Source of the DNA: Tricholoma matsutake
Lineage: Eukaryota; Basidiomycota; Agaricomycetes; Agaricales; Tricholomataceae
Reading direction: 5' to 3'
Assembly (NCBI GenBank): GCA_026075535.2
Contig: AP026549.1
Span: forward strand, 4,030,001-4,094,000
Length of the DNA stretch: 64,000 bases
Part shown: positions 35,218-47,178 of the stretch, piece after piece
How the letters are laid out: each line of letters starts with the position of its first letter
How positions within the stretch are numbered: the first letter of the stretch is position 1
Position numbers and translations under genes: made by a program
The notes under the pieces: model-generated
What the model was told of the DNA's origin: nothing
The model's input: only the letters and a program-made list of their open reading frames with translations
Databases searched by the model: none

Positions 35218-35922
35218 TGTTAAGAACTGATCCTGGAGGCCAATTCGGAATCTGATCGGACACTGCAGGTGATGATAGCGGGAGTTTGTCAGGTTGATGC
35301 AGATTCTGTGGGAGGGGAAATGGAAAGGACTTGGCTTTAGCTTATAAGAAGCTGTGCCCTTCACCTCGTCTGGTGTCCTAATTTCAAGAAGAAGGTTTAG
35401 AGATGGAAGTGGAAAAGTAGCGGGTAAATGCAGAAGGAGTACAAAAGGACTTGGGTTAAGTTCAGATGAGACTAGAACTTCAGAGGGAGACAAGAGGTCA
35501 AGTCAAATGGAGTTCAGACTCTTAGAGGACAGAGGTAGGAGTAGAATGAGATTTAGATTGACAAGTTAAAGTCGAGTCTATATCGATATACAAACTGAAG
35601 AATACAATGCGAAACTAACTAAGCTTAAATACTAGAGTCTAGAATAAAAGCGGGACGGAAACAGGAATTGTGGCTGTGTCTCGACTGCATAGATAAATTA
35701 CCTAGTGGGAGCCACACAGGAATCCATAGTTGAATATGCAATAGAGATGGCAGCCTTGGGAAGGCAGCCATGGATGCTGTACAAGGCGGCCTGGTGCACA
35801 GCAGTGTGGGCAGTGCAAGGCGGCTGGGAACAAAACAGGAGGAGTAGACAAATGTTGGATTCAAAGTGTGGAAATGGTTGGAGGGTTGCAGGTTCCGAGC
35901 AGACGAGGAATGGTTTGTGACA
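35218..35922. repeat. Solo LTR inside Gyp-2
   Basis: 705 bp, starts TGTTAAGAACTG and ends TTTGTGACA, flanked by the 5-bp duplication GAAGA (35,213-35,217 and 35,923-35,927). Gyp-1 has the same region uninterrupted. Internal sequence is absent, so it arose by LTR-LTR recombination. The TGTTAAGA start resembles the Chr LTR family, but the body does not obviously match. Confidence 0.85.
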
Positions 35923-36147
35923 GAAGATGAAGAAGGAGAAAAGGAAAAAGAGAGAGGAAGAATGTCCAAGGAAGTTTGCTGTTACAATGGAGGAAGTGGA
36001 GGATGAGGAAATGCCAAATGGGGAAGTTCCAATCATGATGGAAAAGGAAGAGCAGAGGCAAACCTTTAGAGCAATTTGTGGAGGACAGTCATGGGACAAG
36101 AATATTGTGAATGAGGAGAAGCCAGTGGAGGAGTTGGCGCCAAAAGC

Positions 36148-37471
36148 TAGTGCTTAAAAGTCTGGTCTGGTCCCAGTTTTTACCCTCCTCAAGGGAGAAT
36201 TGGGACCAAGACCGGTTCTTATATTTCATGTAAACTACAAAAACTGGACCGGCCCTGTACATATTGGTTCATAGACCAGTTTTGACCAGTCTATGGACTA
36301 TATACTATTACATTTGATACAAAAAACTAATAAAACAAAACAAGAAGAAAAAAAGAAAAAAAAAGAAACCACCCCACAAGCAGTGGCTCACGAGGCTGGA
36401 TGTGGGTGCTGGGGAAGGCTGGTTAATACAGAAAGGAAAGATAACGGCCCCCTCCATCTTGCACTTTGAGTGAGGAAGGGGGCTGCTGCTCATTGTCATT
36501 GTTGTCCCTGTTGTGGCTGTCATTGTTATTGTCATTGTTGTCCCCATTGTAGCTGCCAGGTGTCATCGTCATCATCCCCAGCTGATGTTTGTCTTTGTTG
36601 TCCCCTCATTCAGTTGCGGTACCTTGTCCCTTGTGTGTTTGCCATTTGACACCAGTTTGTTGCCCATCATTGTTGTCTTGCATTTGTCATTAGTCAGTTA
36701 GTGCCCACGATCCACCTCATGAGCAGTGGCTCATGAGGCTGGACATGGGCACTGAATCCCTGCATGTCGTTAGTGATGTGGCAATGTTGGGGTGATATGG
36801 GACATACCTGGACTTGGCGTTGTTGGCAAAGTAGCACCCACAATCCACCCCATGAGCAGTGGCTCGTGAGGCTGGAAGTGGGTGTTGTCAGTGTTAGAAT
36901 ATACATAAAATCTAAGAAAGAAACAAGATATTAGTTAATTACAGATGAAAGTAAAGATTCAAAGAGTACTTACCTGGGGCACAAACAATGACAGATGTTG
37001 TTTGTGCCCCAGTTGTGGACAAGGCCATTGTTGTTGTGGGGGTGGGAGAGAAACTGAGTTGCAAGACGCATTGTGGCTTGTGGCAATACATTACAAATAA
37101 GTATAAACATATAAACAAAACATGTAAACACGTCAAAAAGGGTTAAACAGATGCAAATGGTCAGTGCTATTTAAACAACTTACATTTCCCTCTTTTCATT
37201 TGGGCATGCCCCAAGTTGTACACATATATAATATAATAATTATATGTATGCATACTTTTGTTACCATCTAAGTTAAGGACTGTGAGTTCGGTCCTGAACC
37301 GGTCTACACCAGTTTGCAATGGTTATATTAAGTAGTCACAAGAATAAGAACTGAGGACCGAACCACTTCAAGAACTGGTTGAACCGGGACCGACGGTCCT
37401 CTAGGACTGGTTACAATTTTGGTTCAGTCTGGTCTGGTCCTCGGTTCTTGGGACCGGACCTTTAAGCACTA
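36148..37471. mobile_element. 1.3-kb hAT non-autonomous element inside Gyp-2
   Basis: Ends TAGTGCTTAAAAGTCTGGTC (left) and TAGTGCTTAAAGGTCCGGTC (right, inward), with target duplication CCAAAAGC at 36,140-36,147 and 37,472-37,479. The Gyp-1 sequence shows the empty site. It contains three hairpin modules (36,370-36,399; perfect 10-bp stem CCTCATGAGC / GCTCATGAGG at 36,715-36,738; 36,846-36,872). No transposase ORF. Confidence 0.93.
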
Positions 37472-40400
37472 CCAAAAGCATATCATGAATATCTGTCAGT
37501 CTTTCAGAAGAAGGAGTCTGAGTGAATGCCAGTGTGGAAGCCATGGGATCATGCAATCGAGATGAAGCCAGGGTTTGTGCCAAAGAAATCAAAGGTATAT
37601 TCATTATCTCTGATGGAACAAGAAGAAGTTGATGCATTCCTAAATGAGCAATTGCGCAAAGGATACATACAACCTTAGAAATCACTTCAGATGTCACCAA
37701 TATTCTTCATGCCAAAGAAAGATAGGAAAAAGAGGATGTGTACAGATTACAGGTATCTGAATGAGTGGACAGTGAAGAATGTGTACCCCCTGCCATTGAT
37801 CTCAGAAATAATTGACAAGGTGGCAAAAGCCAAAGTCTTTACAAAATTGGATTTATGATGGGGATACAATAATGTATGAATATGCAAAGGAGATGAGTGG
37901 AAGGCTGCATTTGCCATGCACCAAGGATCTTTCAAGCCGCTTGTCATGTTTTTTGGGATGACCAATAGTCCCCTGACTTTCCAAAATATGATGAACAACA
38001 TTTTCAAGGATGTAATTGACAAGGGCATGGTAATAATATTCATTGATGACATTCTGATATTTACAGAGGATGAAGAAAATCATGAGGCAATAGTGCAGGA
38101 GGTGTTGCAGAGGTTGGCAGAGAATGATCTATTTTTGAAACCAGAGAAGTGTGTGTTTGGGGCATGCAAGATTGAGTTCCTAGGATTATTAATCAGCCCT
38201 GACAGGATCAAAATGGATCTGATCAAGGTACAGGCAATCACAGATTGGCCTGCACCTACCCGCATCAAGGAGGTGCAAGCCTTCTTGGGACTCGCAAACT
38301 ATTATCATTGCTTTGTGCATAATTTTTCCAAAATTGCCACACCCTTACATAACCTTATGTGAAAGGGAGTAGTGTGGAGGTGGGGAGAACAGCAGCAGAC
38401 AGTGTTTGAGGAGTTGAAGAGGAAGTTTGTGGAGGGACCAATATTAGCCCCAGTAGATGTCATGCATCCCTTACAAGTGGAATCAGATGCATCTGACTTT
38501 GCTACTGGAGTGATATTATCAATGCTATGTGAAGATGACAAATGGCATCCTTGTGCATATTTGTCCTGAGGGTTGAATGATGTGGAGAGGAATTATGATG
38601 TGCATGACAAAGAGATGTTGGGGATAATACAAGCATTGGAGGCATGGAGGCATTATTTGGAGGGATGTACACATCAGGTTGAAATCTGGATGGACCATCA
38701 AAATCTCCAATACTTCATGTCAGCTAAAAAGTGTAATTGCTGACAAGCACGTTGGGCACTATTCCTATTGTGTTTCAATTTTCACTTAATCCACAAGGTG
38801 GGAAGCTTAATGAGGAAAGCAGATGCATTATCCAGACATATTTATCACAAAAGGGGGGTGGAGGAGGACAATAAGAATGTTACCTTACTCAAACCTGAAT
38901 ACTTTCACATTTGCGCTATGTGTCAAGGGCATCTATTAATAGATGACTCAGAAGCGGAAATGTTGTCTAAAATTAGACAATGTTCAGATATGGATGAGAA
39001 AGCTACGAAGGAAGAGAAGAAGGGTAATATTAGAGGAGATGAATGGGTTGAGGAGCAAGGGTTGGTGTTATTCCAAGAAAAGGTGTATGTGCCAAAGGAT
39101 CAGGATTTGAGAAGGGAGATTGTCTGGTTACATCATAATACACCAAAGGCTGGATGCCTGGGGAGATAGAAGACATTGGAATTACTGATGAGAAATTATT
39201 GGTGCCCTGGAATTTCTAAATATGTGTTGGGGTATGTGGATGGATGTGATATGTGCATGAGGGGGAAGAGATTTCCAGAGAAACCTGCAGGAAAATTAAT
39301 GCTGAACTCTATACCTAAAGCGCCATGGCGAGATATATCTGTGGATTTTATCACCAGATTACCTGAGGCTCAAGGGTATGATGCAATATTAGTAGTATGT
39401 GACTGCTTCACAAAGGAGGTCCATATTATTCCTACTACTACAAAAACCTCATCATTGGGCTTGGCACACCTTTATCTAAATCAGGTATGGCAGTTATATG
39501 GATTACCTGATACTGTTATCTCTGATCATGGACCACAATTTGCTTCCGTGTTTATGCAAGAACTAAATAACATATTGGGAATTCAAACCAAATTATCTAT
39601 GGCATATCACCCACAGACAGATGGGCAGACAGAGAGAATGAATCAGGAGTTGGAGCAGACCTACATATGTTTGTCAACTACCTACAGACTGATTGGCCCA
39701 AATGGCTGGCAATTGCCAAATTTTCCCACAATAATAAATTCCATTTGGCTACCTGTATGTCACCCTTTTTTGCAAATTATGGGTATCATCCTCACATGGG
39801 AGTAGAACCCAGAAGGGAGGTCAAAGTACAGTTGGTAGAAGATTTTGTATCTAAGATGCAAATGGTACAAGAGGAAGTAAAGGCGGCATTGAAGAAAGCA
39901 CATGATGACATGATGTGACACGTGGATCATACTCAAGCATGCGCTCCAGAGTACAAAGTTGGTGACTTGGTATGGCTGAGTACCAAGGACCTAAATATTC
40001 CATGACCTTTGAGGAAACTCATGGAGAAACAAGTTGGCCCATATGCGATCTCTAAAGTGATCTCACCTAATGCAGTAGTGCTAAAATTACCCCGATCATT
40101 CAAGATCAATCCTGAGATTAATGTATCCCACCTATGCCCTTACTGCCCGCCCACTATTCCTGGCCAACAGACTACTCCACAACCTCCAATAATAGTAGAA
40201 GGTGCTCCAGAATACATAGTTGAAGAAATTCTAGCCTCACGTCTTCGATGGAATAAATTGGAGTTCTTAATAAAGTGGAAAAACTATACCAACAAAAATA
40301 ATTTGTGGGAGCCCAAAGAGAATTGTAAGCAAGCGCATAACATGATCGCCCAATTCTTTAAATGTAATCCGAATGCTCCGTGTTGCATTGTGAGAATGGT

Positions 40401-40496
40401 GTATGAGGGGATGAAATTCCGGCCTTACCAAAATTTCATGGAGGGGACAGATGCAATATTTTTTTGCCTGGAAGTTGAGGGATAAAAGGGGGGTAA

Positions 40497-40813
40497 TGTC
40501 AGGAAACTGCCTTGTTACCTATTAAAATTTCATTTTATTTTATTATGTCAAATTACACCCAATGATGCCAAGTACACTACACTTTGATAGCATGAGAATT
40601 TTATTTTGCATGCATCAAGATGTAACGTAGTATATAAACCCTAAATATACACCTAGGGGACTCCAGTTGTGTTCCCTTAGATATTCCACCTACCCTTGTG
40701 GTGTGAACAGCCTATCTCACCAAACTCATCTATAAATAACCCCTCACATCAAAACCATCAATTCCCCCATCACACACACAGATCCTGCCCCCTTCTTGTA
40801 GAGAGAACCCGCA
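40497..40813 (+). repeat. 3' LTR of Gyp-2
   Basis: Starts TGTCAGGAAACTGCC after a polypurine tract (aaaaggggggtaa) and ends near gagaacccgca. It matches the Gyp-1 LTR in reverse complement. The right end lies directly against Gyp-3 coding sequence. Confidence 0.75.
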
Positions 40814-41564
40814 TGGTCCCTAACAAGTACAATAACCACATCCACACTTCAATGCAGCATACACCCTTCCTGTTGGACACTGGGCGAATGCCACAAATGG
40901 GCTTTGAGCCAAATGCCGTGGCTTCCCACACAGAGGCAGTCAATGAGTTTGTAGGTCCTATGAAAAGCACATTGGAGGAGGCCAGGGCTGCATTGACAAA
41001 AGCTAAAGATGACATGGCAAGGTACTATAACCAGCACAGAACCCTGGCTCCAGTGTACACCCCAGGAGACAAGGTATTTTTGGATGCCAGTGACATAAAA
41101 ACCACCCACCCTTCACCCAAATTGGCCCATCGCTATCTAGGTCCATACCCAGTAGTCCATGCAGTAGGAAGCCATGCATACCATCTTCAATTACCCTGAT
41201 CAATGCATCATATCCACCCTGTTTTCCATGTCATCAAACTACTCCCCACACTGAAAGATCCAATTCCAGGAAGGCATGCGCAACCACTGCCAGATCCCAA
41301 ACTAGTGGATGGATCCCTTGAATACAAAGTCAAAGAGATTAAGGACAGTCAGCTCTTCTGCAACACACTACAATATTTAGTAGCATGGAAAGGCTATGGG
41401 TATGAAGAGCACTCTTGGGTCAATGAGAAGGAAGTTTCAGCACCAGACTTGGTAGTGGAATTCTATTGCAAAAACCCTGGGGCCCCATGGAGGATTCATG
41501 CTATCCATGCAACTAGTCTCACCTTTAAAACTGTCATGAGGCCACAACACTCTAGAGAGGGGGG
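40814..41564 (+). pseudogene. Gyp-3 integrase C-terminus and chromodomain
   Basis: 3' remnant of a third Gypsy family on the plus strand. It contains the integrase C-terminal domain (DMARYYNQHRTLAPVYTPGD, LGPYPVV), a TGA at about 41,198, HIHPVFHVIKLLP, and a chromodomain (YLVAWKGYGYEEHSWVNEKE). The tail DLVVEFYCKNPGAPWRI is typical of Tf1-like chromoviruses. The 5' part is lost at the Gyp-2 LTR. A purine tract (agagaggggggtgatg) precedes the LTR start. Confidence 0.8.
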
Positions 41565-41966
41565 TGATGTAAGGGGACAGCCTACCACGGAGCTTCTGTC
41601 AGGTTTCCATGGGAAACCCACTGCCACCTTACTGCACTACCACGATGCAACACAGCTCAAACCTGGAGAAGTATGTGGTCCCCACGGAAACCTGTGGAAA
41701 CCCACTGTAATGGTTAGTTACTAGCTTTGAATACTTATGACTTATGGTGCACCCAACAGAGCAGAGTCCAGTCTATTTGGTAGCTATGTTGTGTACATTG
41801 TAAGTTATGAAGTCATTGTCCCCCAAATACAGGTCAACAGTAAGTAAGAATAGTAGGGTATGTAATATGTAACATAGTACCCATTACATACCCCCATTTG
41901 AGATTGCCACCCAGGGAATCTACACTTCACATCGTAAGGAATTATTGAGTACAAGTACTCAGTACA
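41565..41966 (+). repeat. Gyp-3 3' LTR, right end unresolved
   Basis: Sequence from TGATGTAAGGGGACAG (41,565), right after a polypurine tract, fits an LTR start. No second LTR is in the window, so the end is not fixed. It contains an 11-bp inverted repeat GGGTATGTAAT / ATTACATACCC (41,856-41,893). Confidence 0.45.
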
Positions 41967-44229
41967 TTACGTGCCGGTGGAGATGACTGGCAGCTTGTGC
42001 AAACTAGAAGCGTTGGGGATCACACCCAAGTTGGATGAGATGGTAGGAGCCCGCAGTGTCTGTCCTGTGAGTTCTTGAAAAATGGCAGGGGCACTGGCAA
42101 GGAGCCATTCATAGTCTAAGAAACCTAACCTACCAGTCCCATCGTCTTCTCGACTCATCAGATACTGAATGCGGGTGATGTCATCATAGGTGGGGCTCCA
42201 CCAACCATCCAATTGTGGTATAGCCGTGGGTACGCCTACAGATTCCAAACGTTGCAGACATTCACAATCCACTCGATAGTGGAGGTTGTGAAAGGGGCTG
42301 GCCCATAAATATGATTGATGATTTAAGTAATGGAGGCCGAAGGTATATGCATGGTCAATCCATTGTGGAGGTATCCCATGATGGATGAGATGGTGGGCCA
42401 CCTTATCCATGGTGAGTCTGGGCACCAGCTTTTCATCGTAGGGTTGAATGGTGAGAGTATCACCAGAGCACTCGACAAAAGGTGTGCTGGGATGGGATGT
42501 ATTCCAGACACCAATGACTTTGCCATAGTACCCAGGGAGTGACACCATACATCCATAGAGTCTCATAAAATCAGACCAGGAAGGTATGGAACAAGGACTG
42601 AGTGCGCATCTGAGTACCCAAACATGCTTTGACGGTCTGCTTGGAGGGCCATGTTCATAGCAATGCCGTGAATAGTGTTGCTGCTACTGAGTCACCCATG
42701 GTGCATCATGTATTGGGCCACTAGGTCAATGTCCAATAATTGCTCGATGGGTATGGGGGGTAGTCCTGCACCACCAATCTTGTTCCGTCGATTACCCGTG
42801 AATGCATCTTCGTCCCGGTGGAAGGGGAAGTTGTCCCACAACTGTTGATTATGGGGATAGGGCTTGTAAACTTTGCATAAGTAAACATCATCGTTCAATA
42901 TTTCTTGCATAGCTAGGTCCTGGAGCTCTGGTACAAAACCACCAGCAATGCGGTGGAATTCTGACAGCAACCAGTAGGCTTTGATGCGATTGACACTGGA
43001 TTCCTTCATGTCGTTAATGAAGTGTACTCCTTGTAAGGGTTCATGGGAAACCCTTGAGGTAGGTGTGAATACAGATGTCGGTTGCCATCAGTCATGTACA
43101 ATGTATCCATACAACCCTCATAGTCACTTGCTACTGCTGCAGTTTTGCCAGCATATACTCGGTTGGACCTGATAGAATAGAAGATGAAGTGGCTGGGCAT
43201 CATCCACAGTTCATTGTCCCATTCAGGCTTCTTGTTAACAATGACTACACCCAACCCATCTGGGATATGGCTGGGTTGACTTTCGGCAAAGCATTTTTGA
43301 GAGGCAGCAAATTCCCGTTTCCTGGCCTCTTTGCATTTTGCATTGCCATCATTGTCAGAGCTGATATCATCTGAACCATCAGAGTCAGGTTCATGTTCAT
43401 TCAGTTGTGGTGTCTCCATGATGGGTTTGTTGGGTTGAGTTAACATTGGTTTCAAGGCCTTGGGTATACAAACCATGATAGGTGCAGGTGTAAGAGTGGG
43501 TGCAGGTGCAGATGCAGATGCAGGTGGGTATTCTGGTCAGTAGACATTGTGACATGGTCGATGTTTGGCAATAGGTACATTAAGGACTCATGGCATGGGA
43601 GGTGGTGTCCTCCATCTAGCTTGTGAGCAATGATGTGGTGGGGGTGATTCCCTACGTCGAGGGGGTGGAGATTTGTGATGGTGTGGTGGGGGTGAGTCCC
43701 TATGTCAATGAGGTGGAGATTCACAATGGCGTGGTGGAGATCGAGGGCAGTAATGTTCTCCTTGGTATGGAGGGGATGCCAGTGGGGTTGGTTGTGACTG
43801 ATCCTCAGCAGTCACTTGTTGTGATGAACGAGGAGGGTGTACCTCCATGGGTCATTCCTGTCCACAAACCTTGCAGGGGCATTGGTCTACATCCTCAGGG
43901 TTTTCAACGGTGGGGGAAGCTGGGCATTTGCGGGAGTCTACCATCATTTGGGAGGCCAAGGCCATGGTTGTTCATTTGGCCCAGTCGACTTTGCCCTGTA
44001 GACCTTCAATCCTATCGAGTAACTGACCTACCACTACTTGGGTGATGACATCTTGTTGCAGGAATCCCATGAACATTTTGCTAATACCGATCCTTCCTAG
44101 CCATTGAACCAATTCGTTAATGGTGTCATCAATTTCAGGGGGGGCCTGATCTCGACAATTATGGATTTGATCGCATGGGAGTTCATCAACTTCCATGGCA
44201 TTGACTGGTTGGTGTGTGACCTGACACAC
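41967..44229 (-). pseudogene. Uncharacterised decayed fungal gene
   Basis: Minus-strand pieces that belong together in order: 43,972-44,229 (MEVDELPCDQIHN, helix), 43,006-43,476 (acidic stretch then PDGLGVVIVNKKPEWDNELW), 42,692-43,009 (NRIKAYWLLSEFHRIAGGF) and 41,967-42,566 (SLPGYYGKVIGVWNTSHPST, LDYEWLLASAPAIFQELTG). Frame changes fall near 43.01 kb and 42.57 kb, and a TGA near 42,692. I do not recognise a domain. The TYMMHH/AQYMMHHG region suggests an Agaricomycete-specific hypothetical family, but that is recollection only. Confidence 0.45.
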
Positions 44230-44539
44230 AGGTGATCTCGATTGTCCTCATTGGTAACTGTCTGGTGAGTACTGGTCTCTTCCCCCTGCAGAGTTCACTC
44301 TGGAACTCTGCTGACTTCTCCCAATTCCTCTGCCATGGCTGTCATTGCTGGATGTGTGTGAATATGAGCAGTGCATTTTGATGATCCGATGTTATTGGTG
44401 TGTTGGTTTTTGTAGCTTGATGTCATCGATGGATGACAGATGTTGTGCTGGCAGAAGGACGAAAGAAATTTTTTCTTTGGATGTCAAGTTGAGTTGAATT
44501 ACATAATTTCCCATGGTCTGGGAACTTCCTCAATCAGTT
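44230..44539. other. Spacer between the uncharacterised gene and Gyp-4
   Basis: A possible N-terminal exon of the preceding gene (MAEELGEVSRVPE on the minus strand near 44.3 kb, then TGA) lies here. Beyond about 44.4 kb nothing is recognised; the 3' LTR of Gyp-4 should be here but no mate exists for comparison. Confidence 0.25.
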
Positions 44540-45981
44540 AATTTTGACATTTGGGTAACCGAGAGGGTCAATTTACACCTTGTATTTCAAGGTATCAATC
44601 CAAAGCCTCAAGATCCTTGCATAAGCTCAGTGGCTCCCAGGTCGTATCACCCACTGACCATCGAACCTCGAACCTCGAATTCAAGGTTGTTGTCTTCTGC
44701 CCATCGGTGTCCAATCAAGTCCTTGACCAACCACTCCTGATTGTCAGGTGTTCCAAAATTGTATGGCTCCAGCTGGACTCTATTTGGGAACATAGAGTTG
44801 TTGTTTGCATGGTATGGTCGTAGTAACAATCCATGGAAGAATGGAACTATTCTTCAGGATTGTAGTGCTGTAGGTAGTTCTAGTGTATAAGTAGATGTTT
44901 CTGGCCTTGTTTGTAGAATTTTGTATGGTCCAATAAACTTTGGACAAAGTTTACATGCACATCCAGTTGGTAGATCGAGGTTCTTCATAGATAGAAATAC
45001 CAGGTCTCCCTTAACAATTTTTGGTTTGTTTGTTCTATGGTCATTAGCATAATGAGTCTGGAATACTCATGCTCCGATGATTGCATTGTGGGCCTCAGCA
45101 AGATTTTGCAGGGCTTGCTTTGCAAATTCCTTTATCCCTTTGGGGATTACATCATCTGAGCAGATCTCATGTATCATAGAAGGCATGTACCCACTATTCA
45201 GCCCAAATGGGGCATACTTGGTTGTCCCAGATACGCTAGCGTTGATTGCAAATTCAGTGAGGTCGACTCACTCAACCCAATCTTTCTGATCATTATGGAC
45301 AATGGTTCAAAAGATTTGTCCAACATTGCAGTTGGCACATTCAGTCTGGCCATCCATTTGGGGGTGGTATGACATGACATCAGTAGTTTGGTTCCTAGGA
45401 TCTTGTGCAGTTCATGCCACCACTGCCAGTGAATATTGAATCTCAGTCGCTCACAATTGAACTTGGGAGCCCATGTAGATGTATGATTTCTCGCTGATAG
45501 ATTCATGATAATTCAGATGCCTTCATCTTAGTGTGGACCGGGACAAGATGAACCATGTTGGTCATCCAGCATATAATCACCCAGAGGTAATTAAAGCCCT
45601 TCAATTCCAGGAATGGGCCCATGAAGTCCATTCCAATAGAATCCCATGGCTTGATATGGATGAAGTTTCCTGAATGGTTTTGCATTGGGCCCCTTTGCAT
45701 GTTGGCACAATTTGCAGGTTTGACAGAACTCGTGAGTGTCTTTGTTCATGAGTGGCCACCAATACCATCATCGAACATATTCATTAGTTTGTTGGTCCCC
45801 AAAGTGTCAAAGTGTTACATGTGCTTGGTCTAATATTTGTGTTATTGTATCTCAATTATGGGGAACACACATGACTTCATCAAAGTGTTGGTTGGTTTGC
45901 CAAATAAGATCGTTCTTGACAGTGAAATCTGGATACTCAGTCAGTTTGTCTAAGATAAGTGTGAATAGCTTATCTTCCTGA
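44540..45981 (-). pseudogene. Gyp-4 integrase and chromodomain
   Basis: Minus strand. Integrase core: PWDSIGMDFMGPFLELKGF and NYLWVIICWMTNMVHLVPV (45.5-45.7 kb), then WWHELHKILGTKLLMS. The chromodomain (44.57-44.75 kb) begins EWLVKDLIGHRW and continues after a frame change as GDTTWEPLSLCKDLEALD. The frame change is a 7-bp tandem duplication (tcgaacc at 44,661-44,667 and 44,668-44,674). Many stops; clearly inactive. Confidence 0.75.
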
Positions 45982-46103
45982 TATCCGGATTGAATTTGTT
46001 TGATGAATCCTTCATTTCCCCAAGTTACCAGAGTAGCATCTGCAGTTTATTCATGTATAATGTGTGATATCCAGTAGGAAGTTGGCTAAGTAGTTTACCA
46101 AGC

Positions 46104-47085
46104 CTATGAAATGTTGGATGTCATTGTAGTTCCATGGTGTTCACCATTCCCTAATATGAGAAAGTTTGTTGGTATCTGCATGTATGCCATTCCTGTCAAT
46201 AACATGACTGAGGCAGTCAATCTGTTCTGCATACAGTTCGCACTTTGACCATTTGAGGAAAAGCTGGTTGCTTCTAAGGCATTCAAAAATAATATGAAGG
46301 TGGGCTTCATGTTCCTCAGGAGTGTCTGAATAGATGAAGATATCATCTAAGTATATGTGCATGAATTTACCAATGACATCTCTGAATATGGACATCATAA
46401 GTCATTGGAATGTGGCCAGTGCATTGCAGTCTCCTTGTTGCATGATATTGCTGATGTAGGTCCCTGCAATTGTAGCAAATGTAGTTTTCCACACATCTTC
46501 TTCCTGTACTCAGACCTGTTTGTAGGTGTTGGATAAGTCAACTTTTGAATGAATCTTGGCTTGGGCCATGTCTTCACAGATGATGTCTTGATCTGGTAAG
46601 GGTGTAACATCCTTAATTGTATTGTCATTTCTTTGATGGGCATCCACAACAGTTTATAGTTTCCTGTCCTTCTTGCTCAAGCAGAGCATTGGGGCTGCTT
46701 GGTTCACAGATTGTGGTTCCCACCATCCAGCATTCATGTATCGGTTGATTTTTTTGTGGAACTGTTCATGTAAGGAGTTTGGTACCTTAGGTAGGTGGTA
46801 GTGATACTGCTTCTTATCATTGATAAGGTGAATCTCATGATTCACCTCTCTCCAGGGTGGTAGTTGATCCTGAGTTCCCCCTAGGATATCTGAAAATTTG
46901 TCATACCATTGTTGTTGTAATTGTGGGTAGTCTTCCTCAGTAAGTCCTAACTCTCTGGACTTGCCTTTCTCTCTACAGTGTTCTTCATATTGTTTTTTGT
47001 GTGGGTCTGGGGGTTTCTTAGGTTTGTGGAACCTAGAACAAAGGGTCTTGAAGCCCTGTTCTGAATCAGTCTTCTGAGACTTCAA
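46104..47085 (-). pseudogene. Gyp-4 reverse transcriptase
   Basis: Minus-strand RT of a different Gypsy lineage. The N-terminal part at 46,654-47,085 includes PPWREVNHEIHLINDKKQYH and AAPMLCLSKKDRKL. The palm motif IYLDDIFIYSDTPEEHEAHL is at about 46.32-46.37 kb. Frames are broken between 46.4 and 46.65 kb. RNase H (46.0 kb and below) is barely readable. Confidence 0.75.
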
Positions 47086-47178
47086 TCATAGAGACAATTG
47101 TTTCCTGATGCAGTCCAGTGGGCTGGATTGTTGTTCCATGAACTCCAAAGGTTCAGATATCTTGTCCTTGAGAGTGTC

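Larger units (their letters stand above)
35082..40490 (+). pseudogene. Gyp-2 pol with two nested insertions
   Basis: Plus-strand paralogue of Gyp-1. The protease C-terminus begins at about 35,082 (5' part missing). It is split by a solo LTR (35,218-35,922), then by a hAT element (36,148-37,471). Removal of each restores alignment to Gyp-1. RT (37.6-38.3 kb) has FIDDILIF, and RNase H continues to 38.8 kb. Integrase (39.1-39.8 kb) has CDMCMRGK and HPQTDGQTERMNQELEQ. The chromodomain (40.2-40.35 kb) has EFLIKWKNY and LWEPKENC. It ends at about 40,485, followed by a G-rich tract and the LTR. Several TGA stops lie at expected Arg/Gln positions. Confidence 0.85.
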
